A stretch of DNA of 64,000 nucleotides from Pseudomonas sp. LRP2-20 (GCF_024349685.1 NZ_AP025944.1:4966001-5030000); one strand, 5' to 3'. Positions 16,445-26,041 are shown, numbered from the stretch's first letter. Made by a program: numbers and translations. The notes: generated by a model not told the origin, from the sequence alone.

Positions 16445-17881
16445 TCAAAGGCTGATAGCAAACTGCTCACGCAAGTTGCGGGCATGCGCCTGCCAGGCGT
16501 CCAGCAACCGCCGCCCGGCCTCGTCAGCGGTGGCCAAGGCGCCCAGCCTGGCTTGCTCGAAATCACCCAAGGTGTTCGGTGCGCCCCAGTGCGGGTCACT
16601 CAGGCGTTGCTGGCAGAAACCATACCAGCGCTGGCGCTCTTCGCTGTTCAAGGTCTCGGGGAAGTTCCGCGCGCGGTAACGGAACAACAACTCAGGCAGG
16701 CGCGGATCATCGAACATCCAATGGCCGTGGCCTAATTGTGCAGGGTCCAGCGTGCGAACTTGCTCGCACAAGCGTCGGTCGCGGTCACCGATGAAACCGT
16801 CATACAACTGCTGCTCGGGGTCTTCAACCGCCGTAAAATCCTCTTTGCCGTAGATAAGCTCGAGCTTGTCTTGCCATGCAGACTGTTGATTAGCCAGTTG
16901 TTCAGCACGTGATTGCATCAATGCCAAGTCGATACCCAGTCGTTGCTGATCGGCCGGGCGCAATACCGAAAGCGGAGCGACTACCGGGCAGCGATTGATC
17001 TGCACCAACTTGAGCGGGACCGGTAATTGTCCTTCAGAAAGTTCCTCATGTCGCGTGTACAACCGCTCGCGCAGCACCTCGGCACTTTCCCTTATTAACG
17101 GTAGGGTTTCCTGATGCAGGTCGCACACAATCAGTGCATTGCGATTACGCGGGTGCCAGGCCAACGGCAGCACCACGCCCAGATAATTACGCGCCGCAGA
17201 AAAGCGCCCGGATATATGCACCAGTGGCTGCAATAGACGGATCTGCTCCATCACTTTGTGCTTGCTGCGCAACTGGAACAGCCACTCGTACAACTTGGGT
17301 TGTTTCTGCCTTATCAAGCGAGCCAGGGCAATGGTGGCCCGTACGTCAGAAAGCGCTTCATGAGCATGCCCATGGTCGATGCCATTGGCCTGGCTGAGCA
17401 ATTCCAGACGCAGGCTGGTGCGCCCATCCTGTTGCGGCCAGACGATGCCTTCCGGGCGCAAGGCGTAGGCGGTACGCACCACGTCGATCAGGTCCCAGCG
17501 GCTATTGCCGCCCTGCCACTCGCGGGCATAAGGGTCGAAGAAATTGCGGTACAGGCTGTAGCGGGTCACTTCGTCGTCGAAGCGCAGGGTGTTGTAGCCA
17601 GCACCGCAGGTGCCGGGGCGCGCCAACTGCTCATGGACCCGGGTCATGAACTCGGCTTCGCACAGGCCTTGGTTGGCTAGTTGCTCGGGGGTGATACCGG
17701 TGACCAGGCAGGCGGCCGGGTGCGGCAGAATATCGTCCGAAGGGCGGCAGTAGAGGCTGATCGGGTCTTCGATCTCATTGAGGTCGAGATCGGTGCGTAC
17801 ACCGGCAACCTGCAGCGGCCGATCACAGCGCGGGTTGATGCCAGTGGTTTCGTAGTCGTGCCAGAAGATGCTGGAAGTCAC
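16445..17881 (-). CDS. sbcB: exodeoxyribonuclease I
   Basis: A 478-residue 3'-5' single-strand DNA exonuclease used in recombination and mismatch repair. DEDDh catalytic residues appear at the start (FWHDYETTG: D9, E11), in the middle (GAGYNTLRFDD) and as HAHEALSDV. The C-terminal SH3-like and helical domains match E. coli SbcB in length (475). The start is a GTG at 17881 (MTSSIFWHDYE), with AGGA eight bases before; the frame upstream of it is unrelated. Confidence 0.93.
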   Translation of the reverse strand: MTSSIFWHDYETTGINPRCDRPLQVAGVRTDLDLNEIEDPISLYCRPSDDILPHPAACLVTGITPEQLANQGLCEAEFMTRVHEQLARPGTCGAGYNTLRFDDEVTRYSLYRNFFDPYAREWQGGNSRWDLIDVVRTAYALRPEGIVWPQQDGRTSLRLELLSQANGIDHGHAHEALSDVRATIALARLIRQKQPKLYEWLFQLRSKHKVMEQIRLLQPLVHISGRFSAARNYLGVVLPLAWHPRNRNALIVCDLHQETLPLIRESAEVLRERLYTRHEELSEGQLPVPLKLVQINRCPVVAPLSVLRPADQQRLGIDLALMQSRAEQLANQQSAWQDKLELIYGKEDFTAVEDPEQQLYDGFIGDRDRRLCEQVRTLDPAQLGHGHWMFDDPRLPELLFRYRARNFPETLNSEERQRWYGFCQQRLSDPHWGAPNTLGDFEQARLGALATADEAGRRLLDAWQAHARNLREQFAISL

Positions 17882-17927
17882 GGGGTCGTCCTGTTTCGAG
17901 GTCGACCCGATTTTAGCGGAGCCAGGC

Positions 17928-18287
17928 TCAGGCGGAAGCGTTGGCAGGGCGGAAACTGAAATAGTCGCGCAGCGAGCGGACGAATTCATCGTATTCGCGC
18001 GGCGCCTGCAGCAGCATGAAGCCGGAATCGTAGTGGCCCGGGGTCTGGTCTTCGCGGCACCACAGGCAACTGGCGGTCAGGTTGATGAACTGAAACCCGC
18101 CACCGGCCAGTGGCAAGCGCAATTGCAGCTCGAAGTCCGGACCAACCAGCACAGGCAACGAGCTGATCAGCATGATCCCATCTTCGGAGGCATTGCCCAG
18201 CTGACCGATCGGCTGATCGGTAAAGCGGTTGTAGACCTTGAGCACACAAGGCAACTGATGGCGTTCGATATGGCGCTGGTTGAACAT
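17928..18287 (-). CDS. PilZ-domain protein (putative c-di-GMP effector)
   Basis: A 119-residue single-domain PilZ protein. The N-terminal RHIER, standing for the arginine-rich R-x3-R loop, and NASEDGIMLIS, the [D/N]-x-S-x2-G motif, are the two c-di-GMP contacts, although the first is a minimal version with an insert. No membrane segment. It is upstream of and parallel to sbcB, 46 bases away. A role as a c-di-GMP receptor is inferred only; what it controls is not shown. Confidence 0.7.
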   Translation of the reverse strand: MFNQRHIERHQLPCVLKVYNRFTDQPIGQLGNASEDGIMLISSLPVLVGPDFELQLRLPLAGGGFQFINLTASCLWCREDQTPGHYDSGFMLLQAPREYDEFVRSLRDYFSFRPANASA

Positions 18288-18411
18288 GATCGCGATTGCA
18301 GTCCCGTACCTGATGCCAGGAATGCAAGGTACTGGCGGTTGTTGTAACAGCTGAGTTACAGATTAGCGCAGCGCGCCGGGCAAATCCCGTGAAATTAACG
18401 ATACCTTGGTG

Positions 18412-18798
18412 TTAACGCCAAGTGGGGGTATTGACCGGGTTGGCCACCGCCGCCTCTGCAGCACGGTAGTGGCCGAGCTTCTCCAGGGTCTCCAGGCGCG
18501 CCTTGGCCCGATAGGCATACTCATTGCCCGGGTACTGCTGGATCAGGTATTCGTAGGTCTGCGCGGCATCCACATAAAGCATGTCGCGCTCCAGGCACTG
18601 GCCACGCAGCAGCGACACTTCCGGGTGGATGAACGGCCGCGCACGGCTGGTGCGGTCGACTTGCGACAACTCCAGCATGACCTTCGAACAATCGCCACGG
18701 TCATAGGCGCGGTAGGCGTTGTTCAGGTGGTGGTCCATGGACCAGCGGGTGCAGCCGACAGTGCTGGCCGCCAGGGCGATTACGATCAGGGCGCGCAT
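18412..18798 (-). CDS. small TPR-like lipoprotein
   Basis: A 128-residue protein beginning MRALIVIALAASTVGCTRWS: a short signal peptide with cysteine at position 16, a lipobox with an unusual -3 residue. The mature part contains two helix-pair repeats with tetratricopeptide spacing (NNAYRAYDRGDCSKVMLEL and DAAQTYEYLIQQYPGNEYAY). The second resembles the periplasmic TPR lipoproteins that act with the outer-membrane assembly machinery, but no specific partner is indicated. AGGAG precedes the ATG at 18798; a longer frame upstream is rejected for lack of a ribosome site and signal. Confidence 0.72.
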   Translation of the reverse strand: MRALIVIALAASTVGCTRWSMDHHLNNAYRAYDRGDCSKVMLELSQVDRTSRARPFIHPEVSLLRGQCLERDMLYVDAAQTYEYLIQQYPGNEYAYRAKARLETLEKLGHYRAAEAAVANPVNTPTWR

Positions 18799-18979
18799 GG
18801 GGTATCTCCTTTGATGCCAGTGTATCGGCCATTGCCGGCAAATCTTCACAGCCTTTTGCAAGGATACTCCCACCCGTTCAAATGCCACCCTGCATTGGCC
18901 GCAGGTAGTGCAACGGAACAATGACTACAGCGCAATTGAGGAGTAGCCTTTCGCTGCGCTTCACTATAGGAGTCTGTGC

Positions 18980-20434
18980 ATGAGCATCCGCCGTACCAAA
19001 ATCGTCGCTACCCTTGGCCCCGCCAGCAACTCGCCGGAAGTAATCGAACAGCTGATCCTCGCCGGCCTGGACGTGGCACGCCTGAACTTCTCCCACGGCA
19101 CGCCGGACGAGCACAAGGCACGCGCCCGCCTGATCCGTGACATCGCCGCCAAGAACGGCCGCCATGTCGCACTGCTGGGCGACCTGCAGGGTCCGAAGAT
19201 CCGCATCGCCAAGTTCGCCAACAAGCGCATCGAACTGAAGATCGGTGACAAGTTCACCTTCTCCACCGCCCACCCGCTGACCGAAGGCAACCAGGACATC
19301 GTCGGTATCGACTATCCCGACCTGGTCAAGGACTGCGGCGTCGGTGACGAACTGCTGCTCGACGACGGCCGTGTGGTCATGCGCGTCGAGACTGCCACCG
19401 CAGATGCCCTGCACTGCGTGGTGATCATCGGTGGCCCGCTGTCGGACCACAAAGGCATCAACCGCAAAGGTGGCGGCCTGACCGCTCCGGCCCTGACCGA
19501 AAAAGACAAGGCCGACATCAAGCTGGCCGCAGAAATGGACCTGGACTACCTGGCCGTTTCCTTCCCGCGCGATGCCAGCGACATGGAATATGCGCGCAAG
19601 CTGCGTGACGAAGCCGGCGGCAGCGCCTGGCTGGTGGCCAAGATCGAACGTGCCGAGGCCGTTGCCGACGACGAGACCCTGGACAAGCTGATCGCTGCCT
19701 CCGACGCCGTGATGGTTGCCCGTGGCGACCTGGGTGTGGAAATCGGCGACGCCGAGCTGATCGCCATCCAGAAAAAGATCATCCAGCACGCCCGCCGTAA
19801 CAACAAGGCAGTGATCGTCGCGACCCAGATGATGGAGTCGATGATCCAGAACCCGATGCCGACCCGCGCCGAAGTGTCCGACGTGGCCAACGCCGTGCTG
19901 GACAACACCGATGCGGTGATGCTCTCGGCCGAAAGCGCCGCTGGCGCCTACCCGATCGAAGCCGTACAGGCCATGGCCCGTATCTGCTCGGGCGCCGAGA
20001 AGCACCCGACCAGCCAGAAGTCCAGCCACCGCCTGCACACCACCTTCGAGCGCTGCGACGAAAGCATCGCCCTGGCGGCCATGTACACGGCCAACCACTT
20101 CCCGGGCGTGAAGGCGATCATCGCCCTGACCGAAAGTGGCTACACCCCGCTGATCATGTCGCGCCTGCGCTCGCACGTGCCGATCTTCGCGCTGTCGCCG
20201 CACCGCGCCACCCAAGCCCGGGCCAACATGTTCCGCGGCGTCTACCCGATCGCCTTCGACCCGGCTTCGCTGCCGGCCGACAAGGTCAGCCAGGCGGCCG
20301 TCGACGAGCTGCTCAAGCGCGGCCTGGTGGAGCAAGGTGACTGGGTGATCCTGACCAAGGGTGACAGCTACCACACCATCGGTGGCACTAACGGCATGAA
20401 GATCCTGCACGTCGGTGATCCGCTGGTCGGCTGA
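18980..20434 (+). CDS. pykA: pyruvate kinase II
   Basis: A 484-residue glycolytic enzyme converting phosphoenolpyruvate and ADP to pyruvate and ATP. Motifs are intact: KIVATLGPAS at the start, the catalytic lysine region LVAKIERAEAV, MVARGDLGVE, and the signature TQMMESMIQNPMPTRAEVSD. AMP- or sugar-phosphate-activated class II enzymes have this length. TAGGAG precedes the ATG. From memory, groEL lies next to it in P. putida KT2440, but here the neighbour is the Fe-S reductase/fumarase pair. Confidence 0.95.
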   Translation: MSIRRTKIVATLGPASNSPEVIEQLILAGLDVARLNFSHGTPDEHKARARLIRDIAAKNGRHVALLGDLQGPKIRIAKFANKRIELKIGDKFTFSTAHPLTEGNQDIVGIDYPDLVKDCGVGDELLLDDGRVVMRVETATADALHCVVIIGGPLSDHKGINRKGGGLTAPALTEKDKADIKLAAEMDLDYLAVSFPRDASDMEYARKLRDEAGGSAWLVAKIERAEAVADDETLDKLIAASDAVMVARGDLGVEIGDAELIAIQKKIIQHARRNNKAVIVATQMMESMIQNPMPTRAEVSDVANAVLDNTDAVMLSAESAAGAYPIEAVQAMARICSGAEKHPTSQKSSHRLHTTFERCDESIALAAMYTANHFPGVKAIIALTESGYTPLIMSRLRSHVPIFALSPHRATQARANMFRGVYPIAFDPASLPADKVSQAAVDELLKRGLVEQGDWVILTKGDSYHTIGGTNGMKILHVGDPLVG

Positions 20435-20448
20435 TCTGCCGCTGCAAA

Positions 20449-20556
20449 GGGGGCCGCTTTGCGGCCCCATTCGCGGGCAAGCCCGCTCCCACAGGTTCTG
20501 TGCCCGCCTTGGGCTTGCGCGGCACCTGTGGGAGCGGGCTTGCCCGCGAAAGGGCC
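20449..20556. repeat. GC hairpin plus REP pair after pykA
   Basis: GGGGCCGCTTTGCGGCCCC (20450-20468) is followed by a perfect inverted REP pair (arms 20470-20496 and 20524-20550). It separates two convergent genes and probably acts as their 3' boundary; no T-run was seen. Confidence 0.88.
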
Positions 20557-20576
20557 AGCACTTTCAATAAAATGCC

Positions 20577-21497
20577 TCAGGCATGTTCCAGGAACACATC
20601 GGCAAACACCTGCCCCCGCGGCACCCCGGCAATGAACAGTTGCCGCGCGAATCGCTCGACACTCCCCGGCGCCCCGCACACCAGCGCCACCGTCTGCCGC
20701 GATGACGGCCGCAACCCGGCCAGCGCTTCATCCATCCGCTGCGCCAGCACCAGCTCGACCTTCACCCCCGCCAGTTGCAGCAGCGGCTCGGCCAGATAGT
20801 GCGCAGCGCTGTCCCGCGCCACATGCACCACCCGAATCTCCCCTTGATGCCCCTGGCGCAAAGCTTCGCGCAAGATGCCCCACAACGGCGCCAGCCCGGT
20901 GCCCGCTGCCAACAGCCAGAGCGGCCGGGCCTGCCAATCCGGGTCGTAGTGCAAAGCCCCGCCCCTGAACTCACCGAGACGCAGCTGGTCACCCACCTGC
21001 AGCGCACGGGCCTTGTCGCAAAAGGCCCCCGGCCGCTGGCAGTCGACATGAAACTCCAGAAAGTCGTCTTCGCCCGGCAGGCTGGCCAGTGAGTAGGGCC
21101 TTGCAACAGCGCCGTTCCACAGCACCACATGCTGCCCCGCCTGATAACGCAACGCCCGCTCCGCTCGCAGCCGCAAGCGCAACACATCGCCGAACCAATC
21201 TACTGCACACACTCGCGCCGGCACCCCGTCCTGCTGCGGGTCGAACACCGCCACGCGCAGGTCGTCAACCACCCGGCACTGGCAGGCCAGGCGCCAGCCC
21301 TGGGCGTGCTTGTCCAGCGTCAGGGCTTCGGGCAGGGCATCCACCGGCTGCCCTTCCAGGCAATGCACCAGGCAGGCGTGGCAGCTGCCGGCACGGCAGC
21401 TGTAGGGCACATTCAGCCCTGCCTCGTTGAGGGCATCGAGCAGGTTGCTGCCGGTCGGCACCGTCCAGCGGCGCGCGCCCACGCAAAGTTCAGGCAT
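20577..21497 (-). CDS. 2Fe-2S ferredoxin/FAD-dependent reductase
   Basis: A 306-residue flavin reductase with an N-terminal plant-type ferredoxin domain (residues about 4-90; C-x4-C-x2-C in CRAGSCHACLV and a fourth cysteine in LACQC) and a C-terminal FNR-like domain (FAD motif RPYSLAS, NAD motif AAGTGLAPLWG). This order is that of phenol hydroxylase and methane monooxygenase reductases. No oxygenase is nearby, so its electron acceptor is unknown. The start MPELCVG at 21497 follows GGAGAAAG; the in-frame codons upstream are not conserved-looking. It is divergent from fumarase. Confidence 0.82.
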   Translation of the reverse strand: MPELCVGARRWTVPTGSNLLDALNEAGLNVPYSCRAGSCHACLVHCLEGQPVDALPEALTLDKHAQGWRLACQCRVVDDLRVAVFDPQQDGVPARVCAVDWFGDVLRLRLRAERALRYQAGQHVVLWNGAVARPYSLASLPGEDDFLEFHVDCQRPGAFCDKARALQVGDQLRLGEFRGGALHYDPDWQARPLWLLAAGTGLAPLWGILREALRQGHQGEIRVVHVARDSAAHYLAEPLLQLAGVKVELVLAQRMDEALAGLRPSSRQTVALVCGAPGSVERFARQLFIAGVPRGQVFADVFLEHA

Positions 21498-21601
21498 GGT
21501 AAGTCTTTCTCCATCGATCACCGGGTCACTGTATGCCAAGCGCGCATTGGCAGCAAAAAGGATGCCTGCCCCCTGCCGACCATGGTCCAGACCACGCGCA
21601 G

Positions 21602-21630
21602 GTGTTTCGCGCGGTGAGGCGCGCTATACT
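21602..21630 (+). promoter_or_regulatory. candidate promoter of the fumarase gene
   Basis: TATACT at 21625-21630 is a good -10, with only a weak -35 (GTGTTT) 17 bases upstream; the leader would be about 110 bases. Nothing else was recognised in the 250-base divergent spacer. Confidence 0.4.
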
Positions 21631-21747
21631 GCCGCGCCCTTTTGCGTCGGCCAGCCTGCCGGCGCGCCTTGCAAGGCGCTTCGACACGCTGGTCGGCACC
21701 GTCGAGCGTCTTTTTGAATGTTCCCGTCTTTAAGAGGAGCGCGCTGC

Positions 21748-23271
21748 ATGACCGTGATCAAGCAAGACGACCTGATTCAGAGCGTCGCCGACGCCCTGCA
21801 ATTCATCTCGTACTACCACCCCGTCGATTTCATCCAGGCGATGCACGAAGCCTACCTGCGTGAAGAATCGCCTGCCGCACGCGACTCGATCGCCCAGATC
21901 CTGATCAACTCGCGCATGTGCGCCACCGGCCACCGCCCGATCTGCCAGGACACCGGTATCGTCACCGTGTTCATCCGCGTGGGCATGGACGTGCGCTGGG
22001 ACGGCGCCACCATGAGCGTCGACGACATGATCAACGAAGGTGTGCGTCGCGCCTACAACCTGCCTGAAAACGTCCTGCGCGCTTCGATCCTGGCCGACCC
22101 GGCCGGTGCCCGCAAGAACACCAAGGACAACACCCCGGCGGTCATCCACTACTCCATCGTCCCGGGCGACAAGGTCGAAGTCGACGTCGCAGCCAAAGGC
22201 GGCGGTTCGGAGAACAAGTCGAAGATGGCCATGCTCAACCCGTCCGACTCGATCGTCGACTGGGTGCTGAAGACCGTGCCGACCATGGGCGCTGGCTGGT
22301 GCCCGCCTGGCATGCTCGGCATCGGCATCGGCGGTACCGCCGAGAAGGCTGCGGTGATGGCCAAGGAAGTGTTGATGGAATCCATCGACATCCACGAACT
22401 GAAAGCCCGTGGCCCGCAGAACCGCCTCGAAGAGATCCGTCTGGAGCTGTTCGAGAAGGTCAACCAGCTGGGTATCGGTGCCCAGGGCCTGGGTGGCCTG
22501 ACCACCGTGCTCGACGTCAAGATCATGGACTACCCGACTCACGCCGCCTCGCTGCCGGTGTGCATGATCCCGAACTGCGCCGCCACCCGTCACGCCCACT
22601 TCGTGCTCGACGGCAACGGCCCGGCCGAGCTCGAAGCGCCGTCGCTGGACGCCTACCCGGAAATCGTCTGGGAAGCCGGCCCGAGCGCCCGTCGCGTCAA
22701 CCTCGACGACATCACCCCGGAAGAAGTCGCCAGCTGGAAGCCGGGCGAGACCATCCTGCTCAACGGCAAGATGCTCACCGGCCGCGACGCTGCGCACAAG
22801 CGCATGGTCGAGATGCTCAACCGCGGTGAAGAACTGCCGGTCGACCTCAAAGGCCGCTTCATCTACTACGTCGGCCCGGTCGACCCGGTCGGTGACGAAG
22901 TGGTAGGCCCAGCCGGCCCGACCACTGCCACCCGCATGGACAAGTTCACCCGCCAGATTCTCGAGCAGACCGGCCTGCTGGGCATGATCGGCAAGTCCGA
23001 GCGTGGCCCGACCGCGATCGAAGCGATCAAGGACAACAAGGCCGTGTACCTGATGGCCGTGGGCGGCGCTGCCTACCTGGTGGCCCAGGCCATCCGCAAG
23101 TCGAAGGTCCTGGCCTTCGCCGAGCTGGGCATGGAAGCGATCTACGAGTTCGAGGTCAAGGACATGCCGGTGACCGTCGCCGTCGACAGCAACGGTGAGT
23201 CGGTGCACATCACTGGCCCTGCCCTGTGGCAGAGCAAGATTGCCCAGAGCCTGGCAGTCGAAGTGAAGTAA
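21748..23271 (+). CDS. class I fumarate hydratase (4Fe-4S)
   Basis: A 507-residue iron-sulfur hydro-lyase interconverting fumarate and L-malate in the TCA cycle. Candidate cluster ligands are the cysteines in ICQDTGIVTVF, MIPNCAATRHAHF, and the C-terminal half, as in FumA/FumB; GGGSENKSKMAML is the substrate-binding stretch. The C-terminal beta domain (FIYYVGPVDPVGDEVVGPAG) is fused, the arrangement of single-chain fumarases. AAGAGGAG lies 8 bases before the ATG. Because class I enzymes are oxygen- and iron-sensitive, its nearness to sodB in the same chromosomal block is noted but may be accidental. Confidence 0.93.
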   Translation: MTVIKQDDLIQSVADALQFISYYHPVDFIQAMHEAYLREESPAARDSIAQILINSRMCATGHRPICQDTGIVTVFIRVGMDVRWDGATMSVDDMINEGVRRAYNLPENVLRASILADPAGARKNTKDNTPAVIHYSIVPGDKVEVDVAAKGGGSENKSKMAMLNPSDSIVDWVLKTVPTMGAGWCPPGMLGIGIGGTAEKAAVMAKEVLMESIDIHELKARGPQNRLEEIRLELFEKVNQLGIGAQGLGGLTTVLDVKIMDYPTHAASLPVCMIPNCAATRHAHFVLDGNGPAELEAPSLDAYPEIVWEAGPSARRVNLDDITPEEVASWKPGETILLNGKMLTGRDAAHKRMVEMLNRGEELPVDLKGRFIYYVGPVDPVGDEVVGPAGPTTATRMDKFTRQILEQTGLLGMIGKSERGPTAIEAIKDNKAVYLMAVGGAAYLVAQAIRKSKVLAFAELGMEAIYEFEVKDMPVTVAVDSNGESVHITGPALWQSKIAQSLAVEVK

Positions 23272-23294
23272 GCCTGATGTAAACGCGGCGCCTG

Positions 23295-23359
23295 CTTCGC
23301 GGGCAAGCCCGCTCCCACAAGGGATCGCAATCTCCCTGTGGGAGCGGGTTCACCGCGAA
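23295..23359. repeat. REP pair (short loop) after fumarase
   Basis: Arms CTTCGCGGGCAAGCCCGCTC and an imperfect complement (one deletion in GGTTCACCGCG) around an 11-base loop, between convergent genes. Confidence 0.88.
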
Positions 23360-23374
23360 CAGGCCGCAACAGGT

Positions 23375-24247
23375 CTACACAACTCTGTCGAATTGCTCCG
23401 GCCAGTCCCTGCGGGTAAACACCTGCCCTTCCTGCCTCACCCGCCGCACTTCCTCAAGACTCACCTCACACATCAGCCACTGGCTGCTCACCGGGCTCAA
23501 CGCCTCACTCAACGCCGCCACTCCGTCCCCCGGCATCCCGTGATCTGGCGGAACGAACAGCCCAGCCCGGCCGATGTTCTCATCCAGGGCCGGCGACCAT
23601 GGCGCCACACCTACTGTCGGGCTTTGCAGCACGGCTATCTGGTTTTCCAGGGCGCGTGCCTGCGCACCAATGCGCACCCGATGGTAGCCTGCCTCGGTGT
23701 CGGTGCAGCTCGGCGCCAGGATCAGGTCGGCACCACCCTCGGCCAGGCGCCGGGCCAGCATCGGGAACTCATTGTCATAGCAGATCAGGATGCCCAGGCG
23801 GCCAAGATCGGTGTCGAAAACCTGCAGCCCGTCACCTGCGGCAATGCCCCACTGCTCCCGCTCGAAGCGAGTCATCATCAGCTTGTCCTGGTAGCCGAGC
23901 ACACCCTTGGGGCCGAACAGCCAGGCACGGTTGCGGTATAGCCCATCGAGGTCGAGCACCGGCAGGCTACCTGGCTGCATGTAGATACCCCAGCGCCGGG
24001 CAATCCCTTCGCACAACGCCAACCAAGGCTCGATCAGCGGCTGGATGCCGGCGATCGAGGCCTTGAGGTCGCCACGCTGCTCGGCCGGCAACTGGCCGCT
24101 GAGCACCAGCCCGGCGTATTCCGGCAGCAACAGCAGCTGGGCGCCCGCCTCCACGGCCTCGGCACACAAAGCCTGCAGGTGGTCGGCATAGGCATCCCAG
24201 GTTTCATGCAGTTCGATGGCGTACTGGCAGGCCGCAAGGCGGATCAA
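23375..24247 (-). CDS. carbon-nitrogen hydrolase (nitrilase superfamily)
   Basis: A 290-residue nitrilase-superfamily amidohydrolase. The catalytic triad is visible: E43 (LLPEYAGL), K122 (YQDKLM), C156 (ILICYDNEFP). No signal peptide. It overlaps the upstream acetyltransferase gene by 4 bases (ATGA), so the two are translated together. In some bacteria GNAT-nitrilase pairs are fused (as in Nit-related RimI-nitrilase proteins), which suggests a shared substrate, perhaps an N-acylated or amidated metabolite; that is inference. Confidence 0.88.
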   Translation of the reverse strand: MIRLAACQYAIELHETWDAYADHLQALCAEAVEAGAQLLLLPEYAGLVLSGQLPAEQRGDLKASIAGIQPLIEPWLALCEGIARRWGIYMQPGSLPVLDLDGLYRNRAWLFGPKGVLGYQDKLMMTRFEREQWGIAAGDGLQVFDTDLGRLGILICYDNEFPMLARRLAEGGADLILAPSCTDTEAGYHRVRIGAQARALENQIAVLQSPTVGVAPWSPALDENIGRAGLFVPPDHGMPGDGVAALSEALSPVSSQWLMCEVSLEEVRRVRQEGQVFTRRDWPEQFDRVV

Positions 24248-24834
24248 ATCGGCAGCTCCTTGGTCCAGAACGACAGGATCTTTTCCGAACTTTTCGGCTC
24301 GTCCAGATCACGCCAGGCGTAGCGGGTGCGCAAGGAGGGATCATGCAGGAAGCCGCGGTTACGCCAGAAGCCGTGCAGTGGCTTGTAGTCCGCAGGCCGG
24401 CGCGGATGCATACCCGGGCGCTCCACGGCACAGAACGCACAGAAGTCGAATTCGGCCAGTTTGTGGGCATAGGACTCGCGCTCGATGAAGAAGCGCACGC
24501 CCAGGCCACGACCACGGTACTCTGGCAGTACCAGCGATTCACCGAAGTAGTAGACGCTGGCCGGGTCGCGCCCCAGGGCCAGGAACGGCTGCTGGAACTC
24601 CGGGGCCACATCCACCAGCGGCAGGCCGGTCGAAGCGCCAACCACCTGGCCATCGTCCAGGGCCAGCACCACCAGGCTGCGCCCGGAACGGGTGTAGCTG
24701 GCCAGGTAGTCGGCTTCGTACTCCGGGGTGCCGTCGTAGAGGTAGGGAAACTCGCGAAACACGGTCAGGCGCAGGCGAGCGAGGTCATCGATGTAGGGCG
24801 CGATAGCGGCGCCGTGCAACAGGCGTATTTCCAT
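24244..24834 (-). CDS. GNAT-family N-acetyltransferase
   Basis: A 196-residue protein of the GCN5-related acetyltransferase superfamily. The acetyl-CoA pyrophosphate loop appears as LPEYRGRGLGVRFF near residue 105, preceded by the beta-4 strand ESLVL. It precedes and overlaps the nitrilase gene. The acceptor substrate is unknown. No other known domain. Confidence 0.8.
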   Translation of the reverse strand: MEIRLLHGAAIAPYIDDLARLRLTVFREFPYLYDGTPEYEADYLASYTRSGRSLVVLALDDGQVVGASTGLPLVDVAPEFQQPFLALGRDPASVYYFGESLVLPEYRGRGLGVRFFIERESYAHKLAEFDFCAFCAVERPGMHPRRPADYKPLHGFWRNRGFLHDPSLRTRYAWRDLDEPKSSEKILSFWTKELPI

Positions 24835-24949
24835 GCTTGGCGGTCGTTTTGTCGATGTGGATGACGCGCTCGGCTAAGCCGGGCTTGAGGGGAAACCCTA
24901 TCATCCGAGCCAGCACACCGCCTTTTCCCTACACGACAGGTATTGTTCC

Positions 24950-25348
24950 ATGACCGCTACCGAACTGGTAAATGCTTACTACGCCGCCTTCAATGCCGGC
25001 GACATGCCAGCCTTCCTGGCCCTGCTCAGCGAAGACGTGATCCACGACATCAACCAGGGCGAGCGGCAGATGGGCAAGGCAAAGTTCGCGGCATTCATGG
25101 ACAAGATGAACCGTTGCTACCGCGAGCGCCTGGCCGACATCGTGGTGATGCAGAACCCCGACGGTAGCCGCGCGGCGGCGGAGTTCACCGTGCATGGCGA
25201 ATACCTGGCCGACGACGAAGGGTTGCCGGCGGCCAATGGGCAGACCTATGTGCTGCCGGCGGGGGCATTCTTCTACATTCACTGCGGCAAGATTTCCCGG
25301 GTGACCAACTACTACAACCTCAATGACTGGGTCGAGCAGGTTGCCTGA
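24950..25348 (+). CDS. NTF2/SnoaL-like protein (ketosteroid-isomerase fold)
   Basis: A 132-residue single-domain cone-fold protein beginning MTATELVNAYYAAFNAGDMP, the usual N-terminal helix of SnoaL-like proteins, and ending with the strand pair GAFFYIHCGKISRVTNYYNL. Several polar residues (D, H, E) line the predicted pocket, but catalytic identity cannot be assigned. Transcribed alone, divergent from the GNAT gene. Confidence 0.75.
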   Translation: MTATELVNAYYAAFNAGDMPAFLALLSEDVIHDINQGERQMGKAKFAAFMDKMNRCYRERLADIVVMQNPDGSRAAAEFTVHGEYLADDEGLPAANGQTYVLPAGAFFYIHCGKISRVTNYYNLNDWVEQVA

Positions 25349-25361
25349 AGCAACACGGTCT

Positions 25362-25447
25362 CTGTGGGAGCGGGCGAGCCCGCGAACACCGGCGCAGCCG
25401 GTGCCATGCACCGCGTTGGATTCTTCGCGGGCGCGCCCGCTCCCACA
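25362..25447. repeat. REP pair (GCGAGCCCGCG variant)
   Basis: Arms CTGTGGGAGCGGGCGAGCCC and TTCGCGGGCGCGCCCGCTCC form an imperfect inverted pair around a 35-base loop that contains a smaller palindrome (CCGGCGCAGCCGG). Confidence 0.82.
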
Positions 25448-25462
25448 ACTTGACCGCGTCAG

Positions 25463-26041
25463 TCAGGCGATACGGGTACCTAATACCTTGAGAAAGGCCG
25501 CCAGCCAGGCCGGGTGCGCCGGCCAGGCGGGTGCCGTCACCAGGTTGCCATCGACATGTGCCTGGTCCACCGCGATATCGATGTACGTGCCACCGGCCAG
25601 GCGCACTTCCGGTGCACAGGCCGGATACGCACTGCACTCGCGCCCTTCCAGCACGCCTGCCGCCGCCAACAACTGCGCGCCGTGGCACACCGCCGCAATC
25701 GGCTTGCCGGCCTGGTCGAACGCCCGCACCAGCTCCAGCACCTTTTCATCCAGGCGCAGGTACTCGGGCGCACGGCCACCTGGGATCAGCAAAGCGTCGT
25801 AGCCTTCGGCCCGCACCCGCACGAAATCGTAGTTCAGGGCAAAGTTGTGCCCTGGCTTTTCGCTGTAGGTCTGCTCGCCTTCGAAATCATGAATCGCCGT
25901 GCGCACGGTCTGCCCCGCGACCTTCTCCGGGCACACCGCATGTACCGTGTGGCCGACCATGCTCAGCGCCTGGAACGGCACCATGGCCTCGTAATCTTCG
26001 ACATAGTCGCCAACCAGCATGAGAATCTTCTTCGCCGTCAT
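25463..26041 (-). CDS. DJ-1/PfpI family protein
   Basis: A 192-residue class I glutamine amidotransferase-like protein. The nucleophile elbow AAVCHGAQ places Cys119 beside His120, and the conserved glutamate is in GDYVEDYE (Glu15), the set found in PfpI/YhbO-type hydrolases and glyoxalase III/deglycase-like proteins. No signal peptide. Start at ATG 26041 with GAAGGAG; an in-frame GTG three codons before is less well placed. Role likely in handling damaged proteins or reactive aldehydes, by family. Confidence 0.82.
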   Translation of the reverse strand: MTAKKILMLVGDYVEDYEAMVPFQALSMVGHTVHAVCPEKVAGQTVRTAIHDFEGEQTYSEKPGHNFALNYDFVRVRAEGYDALLIPGGRAPEYLRLDEKVLELVRAFDQAGKPIAAVCHGAQLLAAAGVLEGRECSAYPACAPEVRLAGGTYIDIAVDQAHVDGNLVTAPAWPAHPAWLAAFLKVLGTRIA

